Assembly: GCA_900540425.1 (NCBI GenBank)
Contig: UQFU01000092.1
Location: 1-5,761, forward strand
Direction of reading: 5' to 3'
DNA length: 5,761 bases
Source: an uncultured Alphaproteobacteria bacterium
GTDB lineage: Bacteria; Pseudomonadota; Alphaproteobacteria; RF32; CAG-239
This document shows positions 1 to 5,761 of the stretch, piece by piece. Numbering within the stretch: the stretch's first letter is position 1; each line of letters begins with the position of its first letter. Under the pieces are notes generated by a model. That model saw only the letters and a list, made by a program, of their open reading frames with translations. It made no database searches and was not told the origin of the DNA. The position numbers were made by a program, and so were the translations under genes.

Positions 1-45
1 CACAGCTTAGAAGGCTGTTGCTCTATCCAGCTGAGCTAAGGGCGC
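1..45 (-). tRNA. tRNA-Arg(UCU), 5' part only
   Basis: Read on the minus strand, the first 45 nt of a tRNA are visible: the 5' acceptor strand GCGCCCT, T8-A9, a D-arm with stems GCTC/GAGC, and an anticodon arm with perfect stem ACAGC/GCTGT. The 7-nt loop CTTCTAA places the anticodon at TCT, which reads AGA/AGG arginine codons. The variable loop, T-arm and 3' acceptor strand lie beyond the left window edge, so CCA encoding cannot be judged. It lies 14 nt downstream of tRNA-Pro in the same orientation, with no terminator or promoter visible between them, so the two are probably one transcript. Confidence 0.93.
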
Positions 46-59
46 AGGGATAATCAAAT

Positions 60-136
60 TGGTCGGGACAGCAGGATTCGAACCTGTGACATCTTGCTCC
101 CAAAGCAAGCGCTCTACCAGGCTGAGCTATGTCCCG
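60..136 (-). tRNA. tRNA-Pro(UGG), complete with encoded CCA
   Basis: The minus strand folds as a full cloverleaf: acceptor stem CGGGACA/TGTCCCG, D-stem GCTC/GAGC, anticodon stem CTTGC/GCAAG with loop TTTGGGA (anticodon TGG, proline), and a T-loop TTCGAAT. The C1-G72 pair with A73 matches the known bacterial tRNA-Pro identity elements. Positions 60-62 read CCA on the minus strand directly after the discriminator, so the 3' CCA appears to be genome-encoded. The outermost T-stem pair is an A-C mismatch (ACAGG/CCTGC), where I would expect G-C or G-U. All other stems pair perfectly. Confidence 0.96.
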
Positions 137-153
137 ATTCTGCTAACAAACTT

Positions 154-181
154 AAGTTAACGTTTTTTTTAAATTTTGCAA
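154..181 (-). promoter_or_regulatory. Possible promoter of the tRNA-Pro/tRNA-Arg transcript
   Basis: On the minus strand upstream of tRNA-Pro there is a -35-like TTGCAA (176-181) and a -10-like TAACTT (154-159), 16 bp apart. Initiation would fall about 10 nt before the mature tRNA 5' end at 136, a typical short tRNA leader. The region is very AT-rich, so matches of this quality can arise by chance. The call rests on spacing and position rather than on strong hexamers. Confidence 0.3.
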
Positions 182-237
182 GCATTTTTTATATTGCTTA
201 TTTTAATTTCATTAATCCAATATTAAATCTCCTGCGG

Positions 238-243
238 TATATT
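238..243 (+). promoter_or_regulatory. Possible -10 element for the exported LprI-like gene
   Basis: TATATT matches five of six positions of the sigma-70 -10 consensus and would give a leader of roughly 60 nt before the ATG at 309. No convincing -35 hexamer sits 16-18 bp upstream. The whole 137-308 gap is AT-rich and contains several similar hexamers, so this is a weak assignment. I see no other gene in that gap. Confidence 0.2.
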
Positions 244-297
244 AAACTAAATTTTAGACGTTTAAGTTTAAAAATCGGCTGTTTTTAATGTCAGGTC

Positions 298-303
298 AGG
301 GGA
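298..303 (+). promoter_or_regulatory. Ribosome binding site that fixes the start at 309
   Basis: AGGGGA lies five A residues before ATG 309. The in-frame upstream ATG at 288 has no purine-rich site in front of it, and starting there would place seven extra polar residues before the signal peptide. The site therefore selects 309 as the start. Confidence 0.8.
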
Positions 304-308
304 AAAAA

Positions 309-749
309 ATGAAAAACTTGTTTGGTATCGTGTTAGGTGCGGCCGTTGCGCTGAACGCGGCTTCGGCATCGGCTCAAAGCAAAGATTATTTTGCTTGCCT
401 TAATTCTTCAAATAACAAAGACGACGGCTATGCCAAATGCTATCTGGAAGAAGCCAAACGCGATGTGGCAGAGATAGACGGCCTTTATCAGAAGCTTTCT
501 TCTAATCCCAAATTCAGCGCCTGGAATAACGGCAACGGCATGTTTAAAGGAAATTTTAAGGATATGCTGGATACCTGGGTCAGCTATCGCAACCGTTATT
601 GCTCGCTCTATGCGCAGACTTATTCGCAGTATGACGGCAGCAGCCCTTCTTATCATCAGGCTGACTGCATTATGAAGATGACCCGCCGCCATGCCGAAGA
701 TATGAAGGCTTTGTGGCAAACCTCAATTTCAAAAATTGACAATAACTAA
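309..749 (+). CDS. Exported small protein, LprI/DUF1311-like
   Basis: Predicted 146-residue secreted or periplasmic protein. Residues 1-22 form a classical Sec signal peptide: a Lys after Met, a hydrophobic core (LFGIVLGAAVAL), and an ASA cleavage motif before Gln23. The mature part has four cysteines (30, 44, 98, 120). Its pattern resembles the LprI/DUF1311 family: an early Cys pair followed by an Asp...Leu-Tyr segment (about 57-60), then W90-x-x-Y-R-x-x-x-C98, a Gly-Ser segment, Cys120, and a T-R-R helix near 125-127. Family members include the mycobacterial lysozyme inhibitor LprI, but most are uncharacterised, so the function here is unknown. Two disulfides (30-44 and 98-120) are an inference. 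It converges on ppiD 31 bp away and appears to be a single-gene unit. It is not lipidated, since no lipobox is present. The family call comes from pattern memory, not a search. Confidence 0.7.
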   Translation: MKNLFGIVLGAAVALNAASASAQSKDYFACLNSSNNKDDGYAKCYLEEAKRDVAEIDGLYQKLSSNPKFSAWNNGNGMFKGNFKDMLDTWVSYRNRYCSLYAQTYSQYDGSSPSYHQADCIMKMTRRHAEDMKALWQTSISKIDNN

Positions 750-752
750 AAA

Positions 753-776
753 AAAGCCTCTCCAATGAGAGGCTTT
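753..776. terminator. Bidirectional terminator between the LprI-like gene and ppiD
   Basis: A perfect 10-bp stem AAAGCCTCTC/GAGAGGCTTT closes a CAAT loop. On the minus strand the stem runs into eight consecutive T residues (complement of 748-755), a strong intrinsic terminator for ppiD. On the plus strand the tail is weaker (TTTC then AT-rich), yet it lies just 3 nt after the stop codon of the exported protein gene. The last two bases of that gene's TAA stop form part of the minus-strand T tract, so both genes share one compact element. Confidence 0.9.
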
Positions 777-780
777 CAAA

Positions 781-2661
781 TTAATCGGCCAATCCGACAT
801 TTTTGTATTTTACCTTGATGCGGTAATTGGTACCGTAATCATTAATCAGCTGTTGGGCCATATCTTGCGAAAGGGCAACGCTCGCCTGATAACGGGTGCT
901 GATTAAGTCGCCCCGCGAAGGTTTGGCTTTGCTGTTGATTACCTTGGTGTTAACCGCAATAATCTGTTCTTCTCCGAGCTTGATGACCTTCGGATTGTCC
1001 AAACCTTCTTTGAACAATTCCTGCATCTGCAATGGTGACAACCCCGCAAAGCTTTCCGAACGGGTGAGGGGCTTGGTAGTCTTGAGCGGAAGCTTGAAGC
1101 GTCCGGCAATTTCGTCAATGCTGTCCCCGTTTTCCAAATCATTGGTCACGTCATTGACAATTTCTTGGGCAATGGCCGCTTTTTCGTTATTTTCCCACAT
1201 CTTGACAATTTCAGGCTTAACCTCGTTCAAACTTTGCTGACGGGCTTCTTGTATCTTGTCGACAACCATAACTGCAAAACCTTCGTCGGTTTCAAAAACC
1301 TGGCTGACTTCGCCGATATTGTAAGAAAATGCATTGTCAACAAAATCCTGGCTCTTGACTAACCCGGCAAAACGGGCGGGAGCCTGCTGATAATTTCCGT
1401 TTTCTCCCAGTCCTTTGGCTTTATGAATTGGGGTTTTCAGGCTCTCGGCGATTTCTGCCAGCGTTTTTCCGCTGCCGATTTGGTCTTCAACTTCCGTCGC
1501 CAGTTCGTCGGCTGCTTCATAAGATTTTTCTTTGCGCAAAGTGTCGACAATCTGCTTATAGGCAACGGCTTCCGGCGTCTTTTGCATTGGTTTGATACCG
1601 GTTACTTTCATAATATGCCAGCCAAATTCGGACTTTTCCGGAGCCGTAAAGGCACCTTGTTTAAGGTTGAAAACCGCTTCTCCCATGTCGGCAATCAGCA
1701 TATCTTGGGAAACGTCTCCCAGTTCGGTGTCTGCTTTGCTCTGTTTGGCGTCGCTTGCGGCAACGGCGTAAAAATCCTCGCCGGCCTTGAGTTTCTCCCA
1801 TGCCGTTTGCGCCGCTTCTTCATTCTCAAAAACCATTTGCAGCACGGTTCTTCTTTCCGGCGTTACAAACTGGGTAACGTTTTCATCAAAATATTGCTTT
1901 ATTTCTTCTTTGCTCGGATTGATTTTCCCGGCCGCGTCTTCAATGGAAAAGCTCAAAAAAGAAACGTCGCGTTTTTCCGGTTCAATAAATTGGTTGGCAA
2001 AATCGTTATAATATTGCTCCAGCTCGTCCTCAGATATCTTGCGGTCGATTTTCATATCCTCGGGATTAATGACAATGTATTTGAACACTTTTTTCTGATT
2101 GTTGATTTTGTTGATGTATTCCGCCATAAACTCGGGAACGTTAACCATCAGCGCCGGATTTTGAACCAAATGCTGTTTAATAATGTCGCCTTTCAGCGTA
2201 TTGATGTACATTTCTTCAGACCAGCCGGCGGCGCTCAGCGCCTGCTTCATCAACGGCGCGTTAAAGTTTCCTTCTGCATCGCGAAAATCGGGCATGCTGC
2301 GGATAATCTGCTGAATCAGCCCGAAACTGATTTTAACGTTGTTGTCTTCGGCAGTTTTTTTCAAAATGGCGTTGGAAAGTTCTTTTTGAACAATGTTTTG
2401 CAACAGGGCGTTGCGCATATTGTCGTTAATTTCAAGATTTTCGCCGAACATTTTGTGCGCAGTCTGAATCTCCCGGTTCAATTCCTGGGAAATTTGATTT
2501 TGAGTAATGACAATGTCATCAACCTTGATAACCGTTTTGTTTTGGGCGGCGCTTCCGAGATAGCCCGAAATGCCGAACAAAGACATGAAACTGAGTGCCG
2601 TCAGGATCAAAATGCCTTTCATAAACCATGAATCCTGAATATTTCTAATTTTCCCAATCAT
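781..2661 (-). CDS. ppiD: PpiD-like membrane-anchored periplasmic chaperone / peptidyl-prolyl isomerase
   Basis: 626 residues, close to the usual length of PpiD-type foldases. A short basic cytoplasmic N-terminus precedes one membrane segment (about 14-36, ending near FGISGYLGS, as in E. coli PpiD). A SurA-like N-terminal chaperone domain covers roughly 40-200. A parvulin (PpiC-type) domain spans about 268-356, with the recognisable run ...KAGEDFYAVA...LGDVS...F.L..G...E..FGWHIMKV. A second, degenerate parvulin-like segment lies near 430-470 (NIGEVSQVFETDEGFAVMVV), followed by a long charged C-terminal region. The protein should sit in the inner membrane with its bulk in the periplasm and assist folding of proteins leaving the Sec translocon. 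Whether its isomerase site is active cannot be told, and E. coli PpiD is reported to have little activity. Start: a TTG at 2670 is in frame, but AGGA (2671-2674) abuts it. The same AGGA is 9 nt before ATG 2661, which I prefer. It is transcribed divergently from tpiA. Confidence 0.9.
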   Translation of the reverse strand: MIGKIRNIQDSWFMKGILILTALSFMSLFGISGYLGSAAQNKTVIKVDDIVITQNQISQELNREIQTAHKMFGENLEINDNMRNALLQNIVQKELSNAILKKTAEDNNVKISFGLIQQIIRSMPDFRDAEGNFNAPLMKQALSAAGWSEEMYINTLKGDIIKQHLVQNPALMVNVPEFMAEYINKINNQKKVFKYIVINPEDMKIDRKISEDELEQYYNDFANQFIEPEKRDVSFLSFSIEDAAGKINPSKEEIKQYFDENVTQFVTPERRTVLQMVFENEEAAQTAWEKLKAGEDFYAVAASDAKQSKADTELGDVSQDMLIADMGEAVFNLKQGAFTAPEKSEFGWHIMKVTGIKPMQKTPEAVAYKQIVDTLRKEKSYEAADELATEVEDQIGSGKTLAEIAESLKTPIHKAKGLGENGNYQQAPARFAGLVKSQDFVDNAFSYNIGEVSQVFETDEGFAVMVVDKIQEARQQSLNEVKPEIVKMWENNEKAAIAQEIVNDVTNDLENGDSIDEIAGRFKLPLKTTKPLTRSESFAGLSPLQMQELFKEGLDNPKVIKLGEEQIIAVNTKVINSKAKPSRGDLISTRYQASVALSQDMAQQLINDYGTNYRIKVKYKNVGLAD

Positions 2662-2704
2662 AGAACCCAATCCTGTTATAAGAGTTTAATATTAAAGTTA
2701 GGCG

Positions 2705-2734
2705 ATTATAGTGCCAATTTATTAATTTATGCAA
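2705..2734 (-). promoter_or_regulatory. Sigma-70-like promoter of ppiD
   Basis: On the minus strand a perfect TATAAT -10 (complement of 2705-2710) lies 18 bp after TTGCAT (complement of 2729-2734), which matches four of six -35 positions. Transcription would start near 2698, giving a leader of under 40 nt to ATG 2661. I see no extracytoplasmic-stress type promoter, although envelope foldases are often stress-controlled. Confidence 0.55.
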
Positions 2735-2769
2735 TCTTATAAATATTCGTGTTGAAAAGTTTTTTTAGC

Positions 2770-2798
2770 TGGCAAAATTTATTTTGCTGTGCTAAAAG
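2770..2798 (+). promoter_or_regulatory. Weak candidate promoter for tpiA-secG
   Basis: TGGCAA (2770-2775) and TAAAAG (2793-2798) are 17 bp apart, and a TG dinucleotide sits one base before the -10, as in extended -10 promoters. The leader would be about 30 nt. Another partial match, TTGAAA at 2752-2757, lacks a good -10 at the right distance. Since tpiA is the first gene of its run and diverges from ppiD, its promoter must lie within 2662-2833 unless it is unusually embedded in ppiD, but the exact position is uncertain. Confidence 0.22.
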
Positions 2799-2833
2799 GA
2801 CATCATCTGAGAATTTTGAAAGGAAAAATAACC

Positions 2834-3595
2834 ATGGCAAGAAAGAAAATGATTGCCGGCAACTGGAAAATGAACGGCTTGCTGGCAGATGGCGTAGAAT
2901 TGGCTAAGGGCGTTGCCGCCGAAGTCAAGGCGATGGGAAAACCGGAATGCGAATTTCTGGTCTGTCCGCCGTTTACGCTTTTAACCAGCGTCAAAAAGGC
3001 GTTGCGCGGCGCCAAAGTCGCCCTCGGTGCCCAAGATGCGCATTATAATGTCAAAGGCGCCCATACCGGCGATATCAGCCCCGAAATGCTGAAAGACATT
3101 GGCTGCCAGTATGTTATTCTCGGCCATTCCGAAAGACGTGCCGATCACGGCGAAAGCAATGAGTTGATTAACAAAAAGGCGGTTGCAGCGCATGCCGCCG
3201 GCCTAAAAACCGTTATTTGCATCGGCGAAACCCTCGAACAGCGCGATTCGGGCAAAACGATTGATGTTTGCAGTCAGCAGATTATGGGCTCCGTTCCCGA
3301 TGATTCGACTGCTGCCGATACCGTTATTGCTTATGAGCCGGTTTGGGCCATCGGTACCGGAAAAACCCCGACCGCGGCCGATGTTGAAGAAGTTCACGCT
3401 GCCGTCCGCAAGGTCTTGGCCAAAAAGCTCGGCAAAGGCAATGCCAACAAAATGCGCATTTTGTACGGCGGTTCCGTAAAACCGGGCAATGCCAAAGAAT
3501 TTTTGTCTTTGCCTGATGTCGACGGCGCCCTCATCGGCGGTGCCAGCCTGAAAGTGGCTGATTTTATTGCCATCGCCAAAAATTCCGGTTGTTAA
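2834..3595 (+). CDS. tpiA: Triosephosphate isomerase
   Basis: Cytosolic glycolytic and gluconeogenic enzyme interconverting dihydroxyacetone phosphate and glyceraldehyde 3-phosphate. At 253 residues it has the standard length for a single TIM-barrel domain. All key elements are visible: substrate-binding Asn10 and Lys12 in AGNWKMN, the electrophile His98 in ILGHSERR, the catalytic base Glu168 in [13 protein letters not shown] with the flexible loop 6 that follows, YGGSVKP at 211-217, and the phosphate-binding GALIGGASL near the C-terminus. The reading frame extends upstream to a GTG at 2789, but that start has no ribosome binding site and adds residues not found in the family. AGGA at 2821-2824, 9 nt before ATG 2834, supports the shorter form. 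The gene leads a co-directional series with secG 23 bp downstream. Nothing appears to be missing or disrupted. Confidence 0.97.
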   Translation: MARKKMIAGNWKMNGLLADGVELAKGVAAEVKAMGKPECEFLVCPPFTLLTSVKKALRGAKVALGAQDAHYNVKGAHTGDISPEMLKDIGCQYVILGHSERRADHGESNELINKKAVAAHAAGLKTVICIGETLEQRDSGKTIDVCSQQIMGSVPDDSTAADTVIAYEPVWAIGTGKTPTAADVEEVHAAVRKVLAKKLGKGNANKMRILYGGSVKPGNAKEFLSLPDVDGALIGGASLKVADFIAIAKNSGC

Positions 3596-3618
3596 TTTAA
3601 GAGGATAAGGAAAAAATA

Positions 3619-3951
3619 ATGGGAACAGTTTTATTAGTCATACACCTGCTGATTGCGATCTTTTTGGTGGCTGTCATTTTGCTGCAGCGTTCCGAAGGCG
3701 GTGCGCTTGACGGGCTTGGCGGCGGCAGCGGCGCCAGCAATTTTCTTACCGCCCGCGGAACCGGCAATCTCCTGACCCGGACAACGGCAATTCTGGCCAC
3801 GCTTTTTATCATTACCAGTATTTCGCTCTCTTTTTATTATAAAGGGCGCAATACCGGCAATAAATCACTCATTGACAGCATCGCCGAAACCCCGGCGCCG
3901 GTGCAGCAGACTGTTCCTGATGTTCCGGAAGCTCCGGTCGCCGGAAAATAG
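3619..3951 (+). CDS. secG: Protein translocase subunit SecG
   Basis: Small inner-membrane subunit of the SecYEG protein-export channel. At 110 residues it has the same length as E. coli SecG. Two hydrophobic segments are visible at about 2-22 and 53-74. The connecting loop carries the family signature LLQRSEGGAL followed by a Gly-rich stretch and the SGxGNxxTRTTA-like run (here RGTGNLLTRTTAILATLF). The C-terminal tail from about 88 is rich in Pro, Ala and Val and looks disordered, which is common in alphaproteobacterial and other proteobacterial SecG. AAGGA at 3607-3611 lies 7 nt before the ATG. The 23-bp gap to tpiA contains no terminator, so the two are very likely co-transcribed. The stop TAG abuts an ATG that opens a 19-codon ORF in the pyrG leader. 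Confidence 0.95.
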   Translation: MGTVLLVIHLLIAIFLVAVILLQRSEGGALDGLGGGSGASNFLTARGTGNLLTRTTAILATLFIITSISLSFYYKGRNTGNKSLIDSIAETPAPVQQTVPDVPEAPVAGK

Positions 3952-4011
3952 ATGCAGCGACTAACCGAAAATAAAGGCGCGTTTCTTCGGAAAGCGCCTT
4001 TGTCACTTTAA
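3952..4011 (+). other. Possible 19-codon leader ORF before pyrG
   Basis: An ATG directly follows the secG TAG, and the frame runs 19 codons (MQRLTENKGAFLRKAPLSL) to a TAA at 4009-4011, just before the pyrG ribosome binding site at 4015. A weak GGA (3943-3945) lies 6 nt before the ATG, so ribosomes finishing secG could re-initiate. The ORF spans the whole hairpin at 3973-4001. An open frame of this length arises often by chance, and the codons show no obvious regulatory bias such as a run of one amino acid. I record it as a candidate only. Confidence 0.18.
3973..4001 (+). terminator. Terminator-like hairpin with UUCG tetraloop in the pyrG leader
   Basis: AAAGGCGC (3973-3980) pairs perfectly with GCGCCTTT (3994-4001). 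Inside it, after a single bulged G3981, TTTC pairs with GAAA and closes a TTCG tetraloop as C(UUCG)G, one of the most stable RNA loops known. The following sequence, GTCACTTTAATT, is a poor U tract: only three T residues fall in the stem end and three more come after a gap. It may therefore be an inefficient terminator, an attenuator, or an RNA stabiliser or processing element setting the secG to pyrG ratio. It ends 25 nt before the pyrG start. Confidence 0.6.
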
Positions 4012-4026
4012 TTCGAGGAAAATTTA

Positions 4027-5694
4027 ATGTCCGATGTACTGAAAAACGAAAAGAAACTCCCTGAAAAAGCTAAATTTATTTTTATTACCGGCGGTGTCGT
4101 CTCTTCTTTGGGGAAGGGAATGGCTTCAGCCTCTCTGGCTTCGATTCTCCAAGCCCGGGGCTTCAAGGTCAGAATGCGCAAACTTGACCCGTACCTGAAC
4201 GTTGACCCCGGAACCATGAGCCCATATCAGCACGGCGAGGTTTTTGTAACCGACGACGGTGCCGAAACCGACCTCGACCTGGGGCATTATGAACGTTTTT
4301 CCGGCGTTTCCTGCCATAAGACCGACAGCGTAACCACCGGAAAAATCTATTCCCGCGTGATTGAAAAAGAGCGTCACGGCGATTATTTGGGCGCAACCAT
4401 TCAGGTTATTCCCCATGTTACCAATGAAATCAAAGATTTTATTCTTTCTGACCTGCATGATGAAGATTTTGTGTTGTGCGAAATCGGCGGTACGGTTGGC
4501 GATATCGAAGGCCAGCCTTATTTGGAGGCAATCCGCCAGGTGGCTTATGACCTGGGGCGGGAGCGGGCCATGTTTATCCATGTGACGCTGTTGCCCTATA
4601 TTCCGACGGCCGGCGAACTCAAAACCAAGCCGACCCAGCACTCGGTGAAAAAATTGCAGGAATATGGAATCCAGCCCGATATGCTGCTTTGCCGTTCGCA
4701 GATACCGCTTCCGGAAAACGAAAAACGCAAAATCGCCCTGTTTTGCAACATTCGCGAGGAAAACGTCATTCCGGCTCTTGATGTCAGCAGCATTTACGAG
4801 GTGCCGATTTCTTATTCGCACGAGGGAATGGATACCCAGGTTTGCAAACATTTCGGCATCGACTGCAAAACCGCGCCCGATTTGAGCAAATGGGAACATA
4901 TCGTCGATGTCATCAAACATCCGGAAGGCGAAGTCCGTATTGCCGTCGTCGGCAAATACACCCAGCTTTTGGAGGCCTACAAGTCTTTGGCCGAAGCCTT
5001 GACCCACGGCGGAATTGCCAACAAATACAAGGTGAAAGTCAAATGGATTGATTCGGAACTTTTAGAAAAGGGCGATCCTGCCGAATATTTGAACGATGTG
5101 AGCGCCATTTTGGTTCCCGGCGGCTTTGGGCAACGCGGAACTGACGGCAAAATTGCTGCCGTCAAATATGCCCGCGAGCATAAAGTCCCGTATCTGGGGA
5201 TTTGTTACGGTATGCAGATGGCAGTAATAGAAACCATGCAGAATGTCGTCGGCATCAAAAATGCTTATACCACGGAATTACGCCCCGATTGCGAACCTGT
5301 CGTCGGACTGATGACCGAATGGGAAAAAGACGGCGGCAAAGAAACCCGCAAACATGACGGAGATTTGGGCGGAACCATGCGGTTAGGGGCTTATCCTTGC
5401 GTTTTGGATAAAAATTCCCTGGCTTATAAGATTTATGGAACGGATAAGATTTCCGAGCGCCATCGCCATCGTTACGAAGTAAATATGAAATATGCCGATG
5501 TCCTGAAAAAGGCGGGTATGGTCATAACCGGAAAATCTCCCGACGGCAGATTGCCCGAGATTGTAGAAATTCCGGACCACCCATGGTTTGTTGCCGTACA
5601 GTTTCATCCGGAACTGAAATCCAAACCTTTTGACCCGGCACCGCTTTTTGTATCCTTTGTCAAGGCCGCAATTGACAAAAGCCGGCTGCTGTAA
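4027..5694 (+). CDS. pyrG: CTP synthase (glutamine-hydrolysing)
   Basis: Cytosolic enzyme that makes CTP from UTP, ATP and glutamine, the last step of pyrimidine nucleotide synthesis. 555 residues, about 12 longer at the N-terminus than E. coli PyrG. The synthetase domain (about 16-280) has the P-loop [10 protein letters not shown] (22-31), the Mg-binding Asp84 in [11 protein letters not shown], and Glu152 in [11 protein letters not shown]. The glutamine amidotransferase domain (about 303-550) has the oxyanion strand VPGGFGQRG, the nucleophile Cys393 in GICYGMQMA, and His527/Glu529 in QFHPE, so the catalytic triad is intact. DLGGTMRLG and [10 protein letters not shown] are also present. GAGGA (4015-4019) is 7 nt before ATG 4027, and no other start fits, so the N-terminal extension ([15 protein letters not shown]) appears genuine. 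It lies downstream of tpiA-secG and before a strong terminator. It may be co-transcribed with secG or started locally, and leader structure may modulate it. Confidence 0.98.
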   Translation: MSDVLKNEKKLPEKAKFIFITGGVVSSLGKGMASASLASILQARGFKVRMRKLDPYLNVDPGTMSPYQHGEVFVTDDGAETDLDLGHYERFSGVSCHKTDSVTTGKIYSRVIEKERHGDYLGATIQVIPHVTNEIKDFILSDLHDEDFVLCEIGGTVGDIEGQPYLEAIRQVAYDLGRERAMFIHVTLLPYIPTAGELKTKPTQHSVKKLQEYGIQPDMLLCRSQIPLPENEKRKIALFCNIREENVIPALDVSSIYEVPISYSHEGMDTQVCKHFGIDCKTAPDLSKWEHIVDVIKHPEGEVRIAVVGKYTQLLEAYKSLAEALTHGGIANKYKVKVKWIDSELLEKGDPAEYLNDVSAILVPGGFGQRGTDGKIAAVKYAREHKVPYLGICYGMQMAVIETMQNVVGIKNAYTTELRPDCEPVVGLMTEWEKDGGKETRKHDGDLGGTMRLGAYPCVLDKNSLAYKIYGTDKISERHRHRYEVNMKYADVLKKAGMVITGKSPDGRLPEIVEIPDHPWFVAVQFHPELKSKPFDPAPLFVSFVKAAIDKSRLL

Positions 5695-5709
5695 ATGTGC
5701 TTAGGCCAT

Positions 5710-5743
5710 AAAAAATCTCCCGTTTGAAACGGGAGATTTTTTT
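5710..5743. terminator. Strong bidirectional terminator after pyrG
   Basis: A 13-bp perfect stem (AAAAAATCTCCCG with CGGGAGATTTTTT) closes a short TTTGAAA loop, and the plus strand ends in seven T residues. The A6 run on the 5' side gives a T6 tail for transcripts arriving on the minus strand, so the element can stop both directions. It begins 16 nt after the pyrG stop and should end the tpiA-secG-pyrG transcript. Confidence 0.92.
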
Positions 5744-5761
5744 ATTAGTTGCCTTACAGCC

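Noticed and set aside
94..288. 64-codon open frame on the plus strand at the left end
   Set aside because: It starts inside tRNA-Pro on the opposite strand and runs through the AT-rich gap. It has no ribosome binding site and its translation is low-complexity Phe/Asn/Leu/Ile.
137..308. Integration-site repeats or a small RNA in the AT-rich gap
   Set aside because: I found only short palindromic AT-rich motifs such as AACTTAAGTT, no repeat of a tRNA end and no hairpin with a T tract.
1423..2631. 402-codon open frame on the plus strand opposite ppiD
   Set aside because: It lies wholly inside the ppiD coding region. Its protein is rich in Phe, Asn, Val and Arg with no recognisable domain, as expected of a reverse-complement shadow of a Lys/Glu/Asn-rich gene. 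No ribosome binding site or promoter supports it.
2668..2670. TTG as the ppiD start codon
   Set aside because: The only Shine-Dalgarno, AGGA at 2671-2674, touches this codon with no spacer, while it is correctly spaced from ATG 2661.
2789..2833. Upstream GTG start for tpiA adding 15 residues
   Set aside because: There is no ribosome binding site before the GTG, the extra residues are not part of the enzyme family, and ATG 2834 has a good AGGA and gives a standard-length protein.
4126..5007. 293-codon open frame on the minus strand opposite pyrG
   Set aside because: It is antisense to the strongly conserved CTP synthase and its translation resembles no known protein. The frame stays open because of the codon pattern of pyrG.
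5745..5761. Minus-strand TTA triplets suggesting the end of a convergent gene after pyrG
   Set aside because: Two in-frame stop complements occur (5745-5747 and 5754-5756), and the bidirectional terminator would fit a convergent gene. Fewer than ten coding bases would be visible, so no gene can be supported.

Overview
This window looks like an ordinary chromosomal housekeeping segment from a member of the Alphaproteobacteria with moderate G+C content. The lineage call is an inference. It rests on the gene order ppiD (divergent) / tpiA-secG-pyrG, which I recall as typical of alphaproteobacterial chromosomes, and on Gram-negative features: periplasmic proteins, a SecG-type translocon subunit, and a tpiA with the GAHTGDIS signature. 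I cannot name a genus.

Layout. The left end carries two tandem tRNA genes on the minus strand: tRNA-Pro(UGG), complete, followed by tRNA-Arg(UCU), cut by the window edge. After an AT-rich gap, a small plus-strand gene encodes an exported 146-residue protein with four cysteines that resembles the LprI/DUF1311 family. It converges on a long minus-strand gene for a PpiD-like membrane-anchored periplasmic chaperone, and the two share one bidirectional terminator hairpin. A 172-bp divergent intergenic region then separates ppiD from the plus-strand series tpiA (triosephosphate isomerase), secG (translocon subunit) and pyrG (CTP synthase). A strong terminator follows pyrG, so the transcription unit probably ends there.

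How the genes relate. The left half is mostly cell-envelope biology: an exported small protein and a periplasmic folding factor. The right half is a co-directional housekeeping series linking glycolysis, protein export and pyrimidine nucleotide synthesis. tpiA and secG are only 23 bp apart and are almost certainly co-transcribed. pyrG lies 75 bp further on, behind a terminator-like hairpin with a cUUCGg tetraloop.

I found no mobile element, CRISPR array, defence cassette or clearly novel system. The place most worth a second look is the secG-pyrG gap. There a stable hairpin, a 19-codon ORF starting directly at the secG stop, and an alternative pairing that would cover the pyrG ribosome binding site all overlap. 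The exported LprI-like gene is the least characterised protein in the window.
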